From the NCBI GenBank assembly GCA_903872075.1, contig CAIQJF010000004.1:1-64000 (forward strand): a stretch of DNA of 64,000 nucleotides, in the 5' to 3' direction. Below, one piece after another: positions 44,370-51,245 of this stretch. The translations under genes and the position numbers were made by a program. Source of the stretch: an uncultured Caulobacteraceae bacterium (GTDB lineage: Bacteria > Pseudomonadota > Alphaproteobacteria > Caulobacterales > Caulobacteraceae). The first letter of the stretch is position 1. Each line of letters starts with the position of its first letter. The notes beneath the pieces are model-generated. The model did no database searches and was not told the DNA's origin. It saw nothing but the letters and a program-made list of their open reading frames with translations.

Positions 44370-45632
44370 GTGAACCCGATTTCCAAGCGAGACGCGATGC
44401 GGTTTGCTCTGCCGGCCGCCTTGGCGCTGGCCATGGCGTCGCACGCCGACGCCCGCATCTACACCTTCGCCGCCATGAGCCCCGTCCCAACCGGCGTGCT
44501 TCAATATAACATTCAGTACGCCAATCAGGACGTCCCGACCTATCAGAAGATCGCCGTCTACAATTCCGCCAACGTATATTATGCGACGAACGTTTATAAC
44601 GCCGCTCCAGTCTATTACACCAGCAACATCTACAACACCACGAACGTCTATTATTCGTCCAACGTTTACAACACCTCGCCGGTCACCTGGGCGACAAGCG
44701 GCGTTTGCGGAACGGGCGGCTGCTACATCAACGGTGTCCTGAAGCCCAAGGGCACGCACTACACCGCCGGACAGTTGGAGTACGCCATCGGGCAACAGCT
44801 GCTGCACGCCAAGGGTTCGGTGCAATACGCGCCGGGACAGCAGCTGCTGCACGCCGCGGGATCCTTGCAATATGCGCCTGGCCAGCAGGTGCTTCACGCC
44901 GCCGGCTCGCTGCAGTACGCCAAGGGGACCCATGTCCAGGGCTACAGGAACGGCCCGCTGATCAGCAACGCCCCCTCCGGCGTGCTTGAGACGACGTCGC
45001 TCTCCGTCCCGGTCAAGTTCAGCTTTCTCGACGCCTTGTCGGCGAAGATCACCAACGTACCCGCCACCCTGACCTTGTCCGCAACGTCCACCGATCCCGC
45101 CGACAAGATCCTCGGCCCGAACGCCTTCCTGAGCGTCCTCGCCCAGGGCGACTTCAACGGCTCCTTCTCGATCGTCGCCGACAAGCCGATCACCGTGGGG
45201 ATCGGCAAGGGTCAGGTCATCGGGACGAACCTGCTTTCCGGGGTGTTCACCGACGGACTCCTGCAGGGCCAGACCGGCGGCTCGACGGCGTCGTTCCTCA
45301 TCAACGGCGGCGCCGGGTCGCCCCCCGGAACGACCCTGGTCTACAGTTCGGACTTCCTGGATTTCCTCAACAACCGCGCCGAAGCGGGCTCCTTCGCGAT
45401 GACCGGCCTGTCCACCGTGCTCAGCGCGCTTCGGCCCGAGATCAACGGCGCCGCCAGCCCCACGGCCAGCTCGCTCAACAGCTTCAAGGGCGACGCCGTC
45501 GGCAATTTCGCGTCCGACCCGGCGCCCCGGACGCTGGGCGTCCCTGAACCGGCGGCATGGACGGTGATTCTGGTCGGATTTGGCGCCGTCGGCGCGGCGA
45601 TCCGGCGGCGGCGCGGCCCCGCAATCGCCTAA
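44370..45632 (+). CDS. PEPxxWA-CTERM protein with two internal tandem-repeat arrays
   Basis: A 420-residue exported protein. After the signal peptide (FALPAALALAMASHADA) come three 12-residue units of the form xxNVYYxxNVYN (44565-44672), a short CGTGGC link, then three 15-residue units YAPGQQLLHAAGSLQ with partial copies at each end (44781-44915). A ~190-residue beta-rich domain follows (LSVPVKFSFLDALSAK onward) and then the tail VPEPAAWTVILVGFGAVGAA. Repeats of Tyr/Asn and Gln/Gly/His suggest a stacked or amyloid-like surface fibre. GTG start with GGAG nine bases upstream. I recognise no family for the body. Confidence 0.85.
   Translation: MNPISKRDAMRFALPAALALAMASHADARIYTFAAMSPVPTGVLQYNIQYANQDVPTYQKIAVYNSANVYYATNVYNAAPVYYTSNIYNTTNVYYSSNVYNTSPVTWATSGVCGTGGCYINGVLKPKGTHYTAGQLEYAIGQQLLHAKGSVQYAPGQQLLHAAGSLQYAPGQQVLHAAGSLQYAKGTHVQGYRNGPLISNAPSGVLETTSLSVPVKFSFLDALSAKITNVPATLTLSATSTDPADKILGPNAFLSVLAQGDFNGSFSIVADKPITVGIGKGQVIGTNLLSGVFTDGLLQGQTGGSTASFLINGGAGSPPGTTLVYSSDFLDFLNNRAEAGSFAMTGLSTVLSALRPEINGAASPTASSLNSFKGDAVGNFASDPAPRTLGVPEPAAWTVILVGFGAVGAAIRRRRGPAIA
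44565..44672 (+). repeat. Three 36-bp coding repeats (12-residue NVYY/NVYN units)
   Basis: Units at 44565-44600, 44601-44636 and 44637-44672 encode SANVYYATNVYN, AAPVYYTSNIYN and TTNVYYSSNVYN. Partial units flank them (QKIAVYN before, TSPV after). Codons differ between units while the residues are kept, which argues for selection on the protein rather than recent slippage. Confidence 0.9.
44781..44915 (+). repeat. Three 45-bp coding repeats (15-residue YAPGQQLLHAAGSLQ units)
   Basis: Units at 44781-44825, 44826-44870 and 44871-44915 encode YAIGQQLLHAKGSVQ, YAPGQQLLHAAGSLQ and YAPGQQVLHAAGSLQ. Partial copies flank them: KGTHYTAGQLE before and YAKGTHVQ after. Third-position differences exceed residue differences, as in the first array. 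Confidence 0.92.
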
Positions 45633-45874
45633 GGTTTGGACTCGCGCTCCGGCCGCCAGTCCGACTGCTGCGGCTTGAGGGCGAAGAAATCCGGCTCGTG
45701 CGTGAAGTGATAGGCCGCCGTGTCCAGCGCCTTCCGCACCGCGTCCAGGATCAGATAGTCGGGCCCGAACGGGCGGAAGCGATCCTGCATGCCGCGCACC
45801 CGCTCGCGCAGCGGGCGGAGTTCGTCGAACGCCCCCTTGGGGTCGGGAAGGCCGGTATAGCGAACGGGAACCAT
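45629..45874 (-). CDS. Hypothetical protein, 81 residues
   Basis: Starts at 45874 with GGAGGT seven bases upstream: MVPVRYTGLPDPKGAFDELR, then a helical stretch (LRERVRGMQDRFRPFGPDY, LILDAVRKALDTAAYHFTHE). Soluble, no known domain. Its end overlaps the PEP-CTERM stop by 4 nt. It is divergent from the SnoaL-like gene, with about 180 bp between them. Confidence 0.7.
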   Translation of the reverse strand: MVPVRYTGLPDPKGAFDELRPLRERVRGMQDRFRPFGPDYLILDAVRKALDTAAYHFTHEPDFFALKPQQSDWRPERESKP

Positions 45875-46058
45875 GGGAGACCTCCGGGGCGAAAGCGAGC
45901 CTGAAGCTTCTCGCAACGCCGCCGCCGGCGCAAGGGTTTGTTCTCTTTTTGTTCCGTTGCGGCCGCGACGATCCGCCCGCCCTTGCCCCTGGCCCCGCCC
46001 GCCGAAAAGGGCCACAAAACCCGAAACCGGCGAGCAACGCCGGACAGGGAGCCAAGGC

Positions 46059-46619
46059 ATGAAAGTCGACCCCACCCGCACCTGGGCCGCCGTCGAGGCG
46101 GCCTATGAGGCCGAAACCAATCCGCGCCACAAGCTGCTGCTGAAAGAGGTGCGCGATCACATGAAGACCGAGGTCTGCGGCGAGCTCGAGCTGCTCATGG
46201 CCACCCTCACCGCCGAACCGCAATATCACATCTGGGGCCAGGGCCCGGACCGGGGACCCAAGGGCCGCGCCGCCGTGCGCGCCTTCTACGAGGGCCTGAT
46301 CGCGGCCGGCGGCAATCTCTTCGAGTTCAACGTCGAGAAGGTGATCGTCGACGACAACGCCGTGGTCACCGAGGGCCGGCTGCGCAACACCCATCCGGGC
46401 GAACAGCTGCTGGCGGCGGGCGTCGCCACGGTCGGCGGCGCGCCGGTCGAGGCCGGCGCCCTCTATGTGTCGAACGCCCAGCTCCTCACCGTCTGGCCGG
46501 CCGATCCGGCCGGCAAACTGATCGGCGAGGACATCTATTTCGGCACGAACCCGTTCGACAACCTCGCGAAGCTGGGCCCCGGCGAGGCGCCGCAAAGGGT
46601 CTCGATCGACACCGTCTGA
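46059..46619 (+). CDS. SnoaL/NTF2-like protein
   Basis: A 186-residue soluble protein with an NTF2-like cone fold: an N-terminal helix pair (TWAAVEAAYEAETNPRHKLL), MATLTAEPQYHIWGQGPDRG, GRAAVRAFYEGLIAAGGNLF and a strand VEKVIVDDNAVVTEGRL. Such proteins are polyketide cyclases, isomerases or unknown. AGGGAG nine bases upstream fixes the start. The C-terminal ~40 residues extend beyond the usual fold. Confidence 0.82.
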   Translation: MKVDPTRTWAAVEAAYEAETNPRHKLLLKEVRDHMKTEVCGELELLMATLTAEPQYHIWGQGPDRGPKGRAAVRAFYEGLIAAGGNLFEFNVEKVIVDDNAVVTEGRLRNTHPGEQLLAAGVATVGGAPVEAGALYVSNAQLLTVWPADPAGKLIGEDIYFGTNPFDNLAKLGPGEAPQRVSIDTV

Positions 46620-47128
46620 ACGGCGGGGCCGGTGACGGGTAGACTCGTTCCGGCGGGCCGCGCCGCTGAGTCTTCCAGGCCCTACCGATCAATCACGATC
46701 ACCGTCTTCAGCAGACCATCCTCCCCCGACTGCGGTCGGAGGTGTGTGGACCGCCGCCGTCCGCCTGTCTGTCTGCCCGCCGGCGCCTGACAAGGCCGGC
46801 CCTCACCCCTGACGGCATTTTTGTACAGTCAACACGGTCATAGTGATTGATGACGACGTGTGGTGAAAAATTTGTACGCGTATATTTTTGATACCGATCC
46901 TTATCAACTACAACAACAGTCTGTTTTCACCAAAATCTGCGAGATTTTTCTGTCTGGAATCGCCGATTTCGCACGACTTTGGCGAAATTTCCCGCGCAGA
47001 ATCATTCATATACTCAAGGGATAGTCTTCGCCCCGCCAACGGGCGAGGGGGTTGGCTTGCGCCTGGGCGCCGCACGGGTGGCCCGCCGGCGAGCAGGTCG
47101 TCTGTCGCGCGGAGAGCCCCGGAGCGCC
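46620..47128. other. Gene-free interval containing an AT-rich island
   Basis: No convincing gene lies here. From about 46815 to 47030 the sequence is strikingly AT-rich against its very GC-rich surroundings, with runs such as GAAAAATTTGTACGCG and TATATTTTTGAT, two TTTGTAC occurrences and two dyads. It precedes the sulfotransferase gene. It may be a regulatory region or the edge of acquired DNA. Confidence 0.6.
46932..46988. promoter_or_regulatory. Two short perfect dyads in the AT-rich island
   Basis: AAAATCT-GCG-AGATTTT at 46932-46948 is a 7-bp hairpin or operator followed by an extra T and C. ATTTCGC at 46966-46972 and GCGAAAT at 46982-46988 form a second 7-bp dyad with a 9-bp spacer. Both lie 140-200 bp upstream of the sulfotransferase start. 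The first also resembles a weak intrinsic terminator. Confidence 0.4.
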
Positions 47129-47692
47129 ATGGACAACGCAATCGCCTCCCTGGCGGCCCCGAGCCCGAAGGTGTTCGGGATCGGCTTTCACAAGACGGGC
47201 ACGACGTCGCTGGCCGACGCCCTTGCCGGTCTGGGATACAGGGTGACCGGTCCCGACGGTCTGGGAGACCCGGACATCGCCGCGAACGCCCTGCCGATGG
47301 CGTTGCGCATCGCCTGCCAGTTTGACGCCTTTCAGGACAACCCCTGGCCGGTTCTGTTCCGGGAAATGGACGCCGCCTTCCCCGGCAGCCGGTTCGTGCT
47401 GACGGTGCGGTCGCCGGAGGCCTGGATGGCCAGCGTGATCCGTCATTTCGGCGCATCGTCCACGCCGATGCGGCGATGGATCTACGGCGCGGGATCGCCC
47501 CTCGGCGCGGAGGCGACCTACCGGGCGCGGTACGACCGGCACAATCAGGAGGTCGTCGACTTTTTCGCGGGACGACCCCGGGACCTGCTGGTCCTGAGGA
47601 TCACCGAGGGCGAAGGGTGGGAGCGCCTCTGTCCCTTCCTGGACCGCCAGCCTCCCGACCGGGCGTTCCCGCACAGCAACAGAGCGGCCTGA
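47129..47692 (+). CDS. Sulfotransferase family protein
   Basis: A 187-residue cytoplasmic or peripheral enzyme with the 5'-phosphosulfate loop GIGFHKTGTTSLADAL and the 3'-phosphate-binding region FVLTVRSPEAWMAS, then a C-terminal LLVLRITEGEGWERLCPFL typical of the Sulfotransfer_4 group. It would move sulfate from PAPS to an acceptor, perhaps a polysaccharide, but this is not visible. It is shorter than many relatives. The AT-rich upstream region suggests acquisition. tRNA-Gly follows on the other strand. Confidence 0.85.
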   Translation: MDNAIASLAAPSPKVFGIGFHKTGTTSLADALAGLGYRVTGPDGLGDPDIAANALPMALRIACQFDAFQDNPWPVLFREMDAAFPGSRFVLTVRSPEAWMASVIRHFGASSTPMRRWIYGAGSPLGAEATYRARYDRHNQEVVDFFAGRPRDLLVLRITEGEGWERLCPFLDRQPPDRAFPHSNRAA

Positions 47693-47747
47693 GGTCCGGG
47701 TCGATCAGTCCTCGGCCTTGGAGACGCGTCGGCGGGGCGATGGCAAT

Positions 47748-47822
47748 TGGAGCGGCCGGGGGGGATCGAACCCCCAACATTCAGCTTGGAAGGCTGACGT
47801 TCTACCGCTGAACTACGGCCGC
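47748..47822 (-). tRNA. tRNA-Gly (anticodon TCC)
   Basis: Minus strand. The acceptor GCGGCCG pairs with CGGCCGC, then discriminator T and an encoded CCA. The anticodon arm TCAGC-CTTCCAA-GCTGA gives TCC (reads GGA). The T-arm GGTTCGATCC is canonical. A second tRNA-Gly with nearly the same sequence lies 580 bp away on the same strand. Confidence 0.96.
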
Positions 47823-47905
47823 GCTGGAGAAATCATGCCGCAAGTTCAGCCGGCGCCAAAGCGCTGGTTTCGGTCGGCCGGGCGCGGGTCTATCCTGGCG
47901 CGACC

Positions 47906-48118
47906 ATGATCGACACACCAGACTCAGGTACAGGCAGCGGACCCGCTCCGATCGATCCGGTGGACGGGTCCATCCGCACCCGCATCCTTGGCGAAATCAA
48001 GACCCGCATCCGCGCTATCGCGCGCGAGAGCGGGCTCGCCGGCAAGGCCAGCGTGGCCGACTTCTTGTCCTGGCGCGCCGAGGAGCGGAAGGCCGAGTCC
48101 GGGATCGCGGAGGATTGA
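47906..48118 (+). CDS. Possible VapB-like antitoxin
   Basis: A 70-residue protein beginning MIDTPDSGTGSGPAPID, then a basic helix (RTRILGEIKTRIRAIARESG) and an acidic end. Its stop overlaps the first codon of the following VapC-like remnant, the usual antitoxin-toxin arrangement. No clear ribbon-helix-helix or AbrB motif is visible, so the class is inferred from position. With the toxin destroyed, this gene has no obvious target. Confidence 0.55.
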   Translation: MIDTPDSGTGSGPAPIDPVDGSIRTRILGEIKTRIRAIARESGLAGKASVADFLSWRAEERKAESGIAED

Positions 48119-48328
48119 ACGCGGTCGTCTTCGACGCCTCCGTCGTCCTTGCCGCGATCCAGGACAGAGGCGGCGGCGATGCGGTCTTTGATCACATTGA
48201 AGACGCGGTGATCGGCGCCGTTAACGTCGCCTAGGTCTACGCCTACGCGGCCGTCGGTTCTGACGGCCGACCGCCCCTGGGCGGCGATGGCCGAAGCTCT
48301 CGGCCTGTCGATCACGCTGTTGCGCTAA
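48115..48328 (+). pseudogene. VapC PIN-domain toxin, internally deleted with nonsense codon
   Basis: Starting at TTG 48115, the frame gives NAVVFDASVVLAAIQDRGGG and ends AVIGAVNVA followed by TAG at 48232-48234, where VapC proteins have Glu (NVAEV). After a one-base frame change at about 48257 the sequence reads VLTADRPWAAMAEALGLSIT and LLR, the typical VapC C-terminus with its catalytic Asp. About 65 residues in the middle are missing. The toxin is therefore dead. It overlaps the antitoxin-like gene and is enclosed by two tRNA-Gly genes. Confidence 0.8.
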
Positions 48329-48404
48329 CATCCGAACCCGGCGCGGTTCCTGAGCACATCGCTGGGGCGACAGATCGGCAGACCGTCAACCCTGACACGA
48401 CGTT

Positions 48405-48479
48405 TGGAGCGGCCGGGGGGAATCGAACCCCCGACATTCAGCTTGGGAAGCTGACGTTCTACCTCTGAACTACGGCCGC
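48405..48479 (-). tRNA. tRNA-Gly (anticodon CCC)
   Basis: Minus strand. Same acceptor (GCGGCCG/CGGCCGC), discriminator T and encoded CCA as the TCC isoacceptor. The anticodon arm TCAGC-TTCCCAA-GCTGA gives CCC (reads GGG). The two genes differ at only a few positions, so they are likely duplicates with a changed anticodon. Confidence 0.94.
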
Positions 48480-48736
48480 GCTGAGCGGGCAATTACGCGG
48501 TTTTGGTCCCGTTGCAAAGCGCCGCCGAGCCCGGAGAAGCCGGCGATCATCATCGCCCAGCTCGCCGGCTCCGGAACCGCCGTGCCGCCGAACGCCAGGT
48601 CGACCGGCGGGCCATATCCGCCCGTGGAGAGGACCTGTTCCACGGTCATGGTCAGCAGGGCGTAGCTGGCGTTGGGTGTCAGGCCCACCGACAGGGAGAT
48701 GGCGGCCCCGGGACCGAAGAGACCCCAACCGGTCAC
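48470..48736 (-). pseudogene. PEPxxWA-CTERM protein, C-terminal fragment
   Basis: An 88-codon frame ending in a sorting tail (VPEPASWAMMIAGFSGLGGA, then charged end) preceded by a short beta-rich stretch (YALLTMTVEQVLSTGGYG). No signal peptide is possible: the frame begins against the glyoxalase-fold gene, whose stop is at 48733. The 5' part has been lost, probably by a deletion that joined the two genes. The 3' end overlaps the tRNA-Gly 5' end by about 10 nt. Confidence 0.65.
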
Positions 48737-49122
48737 TTAGACCGCTCTGTTTGCCAGATCGCCTCGACATTGTTGCCGTCAGGATCAATGACGAAGGCGG
48801 AGTAGCAGGCGGGCCTGCGGTAGCCAGGCGGCCCATTGTCGAGCCCCCCAGCCGCCAGAGCCGCGGCGTGGAAGGCGTCAACCTCTTCGGGCGACGCCGC
48901 GGCGAACCCCAGATGTATCCGCGATCGTCCGGCCTGCCCGCTCCATTCGGGTCCGCCCTCACCAAGCCACCAGAACACGGGCGAGCCCTCGCGCTTGAAG
49001 ATCGCGGCATTGAGGTGCGGCTGTTCCTGGATCGCCACGATCCCAAGCGGCGCGAGGCAGGCGCGATAGAAGGGAAGGCTGACCGACGCCTTGCGGCAAT
49101 AGAGGCCGATGTGGTCGAGCAT
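48733..49122 (-). CDS. VOC (glyoxalase-fold) protein
   Basis: A 129-residue single vicinal-oxygen-chelate domain: MLDHIGLYCRKASVSLPFY (His ligand near the start), HLGFAAASPEEVDAFHAAAL and AFVIDPDGNNVEAIW (Glu ligand). Such proteins are lyases, dioxygenases or resistance proteins; the substrate is unknown. The start at 49122 was chosen because the longer frame runs into the NHL gene promoter region. Only a few bases separate it from the truncated PEP-CTERM fragment. Confidence 0.87.
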   Translation of the reverse strand: MLDHIGLYCRKASVSLPFYRACLAPLGIVAIQEQPHLNAAIFKREGSPVFWWLGEGGPEWSGQAGRSRIHLGFAAASPEEVDAFHAAALAAGGLDNGPPGYRRPACYSAFVIDPDGNNVEAIWQTERSK

Positions 49123-49245
49123 GGACGTCCCCGGTCTCCGATGTCTGCTGAACAAAGGCCCTGCGGGGCAGCGGGTCAATGTCGGCGTTCTCAGCGGCGC
49201 CTCGACCCGTTGCGGACCCTCGATCATGATGGTCTGGTTTCTTGC

Positions 49246-50238
49246 ATGAACAACCCCACCAAGCGCGGCGCTGTCTTGGCGCTGGCGGCCTGCGCCATCG
49301 TTGTCACCAGCGTCGCCGCCAGCCCCCGCGCTCGCCATGACGACTTCAAGGTCGTCCACGGCTGGCCGATCCTGCCGGAGGGCGAAGTCATGGGCCAGCC
49401 CGCCGGAGTCGGCGTCGATTCCCACGGCGATGTCTTCGTCTTTCATCGCGCGGGACGCAGCTGGAAGGAGCCCATGTCGCTCGACCCCATCAAGAAGGAT
49501 GTGGTCTGGGTCTTCAAGGGCGATTCCGGCAAGGTCCTCCGCCGCTGGGGCGCGGGGCTCTTCGCCCTGCCGCACGGCCTCACCATTGATGACCACGACA
49601 ACGTCTGGCTGACCGACGTCGCGCTCAACCAGGTCTTCAAGTTCAGCCCGGGCGGCAAACTGCTGATGAGCATCGGTGAGAGGGGCGTGGCCGGCGATGA
49701 CGCCACACACTTCAACCGGCCCACGGGTGTCGCGGTGCGGAAAGACGGGTCGTTTCTGGTGAGCGACGGCTACCGGAACACGCGGATCGCGGTGTTTTCC
49801 GCCGATGGCCACTTCATGCGCCAATGGGGAACGCCAGGCGCAAAGCCCGGCCAGTTCAACCTGCCCCACGCCGTCATCATGGATGCAAAGGGCCGCGTTC
49901 TGGTGGCCGACCGTGAAAACGATCGCGTCGAGGTTTTCGATGCCTCAGGGCAGCTGCTCGAAATCTGGAAATCGCCGATGATCGGCCGCCCCTACGGGAT
50001 TGCGCCCCTGAGCGGCGGCCGCTTCGTCATCGCCGACGGCGGTGAACAACCGGACGAGGGACCCAATCGCTCCGGCGGCGCGGTCGTCGATCAGCATGGC
50101 CGGGTCCTTGGCCGGTTCGGCCGGTTCGGAGTCTACGACGGTCAATTCTGGGGGGCCCACGCGGTGGCCACCGATCGCCATGATGGCGTCTATATCGTGG
50201 ATGTTGACGGCCTGAGGGTTCAGAAGTTCACTCCCTAG
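49246..50238 (+). CDS. Exported NHL-repeat beta-propeller protein
   Basis: A 330-residue exported protein with a signal peptide (AVLALAACAIVVTSVAAS) and six propeller-blade motifs, for example GQPAGVGVDSHGDVFVF, FALPHGLTIDDHDNVWLTD and FNLPHAVIMDAKGRVLVAD. This is the layout of peptidyl-alpha-hydroxyglycine alpha-amidating lyase-like proteins, which bind a metal in the propeller centre. The enzymatic role in bacteria is mostly untested. The start at 49246 gives the signal peptide. Confidence 0.85.
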   Translation: MNNPTKRGAVLALAACAIVVTSVAASPRARHDDFKVVHGWPILPEGEVMGQPAGVGVDSHGDVFVFHRAGRSWKEPMSLDPIKKDVVWVFKGDSGKVLRRWGAGLFALPHGLTIDDHDNVWLTDVALNQVFKFSPGGKLLMSIGERGVAGDDATHFNRPTGVAVRKDGSFLVSDGYRNTRIAVFSADGHFMRQWGTPGAKPGQFNLPHAVIMDAKGRVLVADRENDRVEVFDASGQLLEIWKSPMIGRPYGIAPLSGGRFVIADGGEQPDEGPNRSGGAVVDQHGRVLGRFGRFGVYDGQFWGAHAVATDRHDGVYIVDVDGLRVQKFTP

Positions 50239-50480
50239 CGCTCCACCGCACCTGAACGTCCTAAGGTCCTCTTACGTCCCCTGCGGCGGTTCGCAGGGTC
50301 GGCTTGCCGCCGCGAAGCCCCAACGGGCTGGGGTGCCGGCTTCCTGCTCGACACCGCGAGACCGTTCGCGACCCATGTCGAACTCCCGGAAGGTCGGGTT
50401 GTGGGCAGATCGTTTGACCTGGGGCGATGGCGCGAGGCGGATCGATGGCGCGCGTCGGCCCGATGTGACGCACGAGCCCC

Positions 50481-50510
50481 TTGACTTGGATATTGCAATT
50501 TGCGACTATC
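50481..50510 (+). promoter_or_regulatory. Candidate promoter, possibly giving a leaderless mRNA
   Basis: TTGACT at 50481-50486 and a CTATC-type -10 element at 50506-50510 resemble the alphaproteobacterial housekeeping promoter. Transcription would start at or near 50517, the A of the ATG of the next gene, and no Shine-Dalgarno sequence precedes that ATG. Confidence 0.35.
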
Positions 50511-50516
50511 TCGTCG

Positions 50517-51230
50517 ATGCCGACCTCCACCGCCCAACCCACGGAGACCTTGCCACCCCGCGTCGCCCAGGCCGAGGAGCGCATCGCCATGCTCCACGAA
50601 CTGGCGGAGCTCGGCATGATGTTGACGCGGGCCACGGTTCGCCGCGCGGTGGAGGAGCTTGAAGCGCCGGAGACGTCCGCGCCAGAGGCTGAGAGCGAGC
50701 CCGCCAAACGCCCCGCCGCCCCGCGCCGCGACCCGGCCGAGACCTTCGCCACGCTGTCGCGCGCCGTCCGGCTCACGCTGACCCTCGCGTCGAAATTCGA
50801 CGACGCCCTGACCGCACGGCTCGCGGGAGAGGTCGCAAAATGCGAAGAAAAGCGCGCCCGCGCCCGAGCGGACGCCGAGTCTGATCCCTACGCCGCCCTG
50901 AAGACCGGCCGGAAGGCCCGCGTCCGCGAACTGGTCAGAGATGTGGCCGACCGCGAAATTCCCGACCCCGAGGACCATGACATCCTCACCGACGCCCTCG
51001 AAGAGCGCCTGCTGTGCGACGAGGCCTACGACAATATTGAAGACCTGCCCCTGCGCGACATCGTCGAACATCTCTGCCGCGATCTGAAGCTGTCGCCCGA
51101 CTGGCGCCGCTGGACCGGCGAGGGCTGGACGCCGAACCTGCCCTTCTACCGGCCGCGCTGCTCCCTGTTCACCGCGCCGAGCCGGGTTCCGGTCCTGCAG
51201 GACACGGATGACCCCACCCCGCGCGAATGA
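50517..51230 (+). CDS. Hypothetical helical acidic protein
   Basis: A 237-residue soluble protein, mostly helical and charged. It has a coiled-coil-like N-terminus (RVAQAEERIAMLHELAELG), an Ala/Pro-rich linker, then two helical regions (LTLTLASKFDDALTARLAG; REIPDPEDHDILTDALEERL) and a Trp-rich C-terminus (DWRRWTGEGWTPNLPFY). I recognise no domain. Length and composition suggest a regulator or DNA-associated protein, which is a guess. Confidence 0.7.
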   Translation: MPTSTAQPTETLPPRVAQAEERIAMLHELAELGMMLTRATVRRAVEELEAPETSAPEAESEPAKRPAAPRRDPAETFATLSRAVRLTLTLASKFDDALTARLAGEVAKCEEKRARARADAESDPYAALKTGRKARVRELVRDVADREIPDPEDHDILTDALEERLLCDEAYDNIEDLPLRDIVEHLCRDLKLSPDWRRWTGEGWTPNLPFYRPRCSLFTAPSRVPVLQDTDDPTPRE

Positions 51231-51245
51231 TCCGCCCCCGTCAGC

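Noticed and set aside
44781-44915. CRISPR-like array because of regular 45-bp spacing
   Set aside because: The units are contiguous and coding, with no spacers.
44292-46595. 767-codon minus-strand frame opposite the repeat PEP-CTERM gene
   Set aside because: Its low-complexity sequence is the mirror of the plus-strand genes and of their repeats, without a coherent domain.
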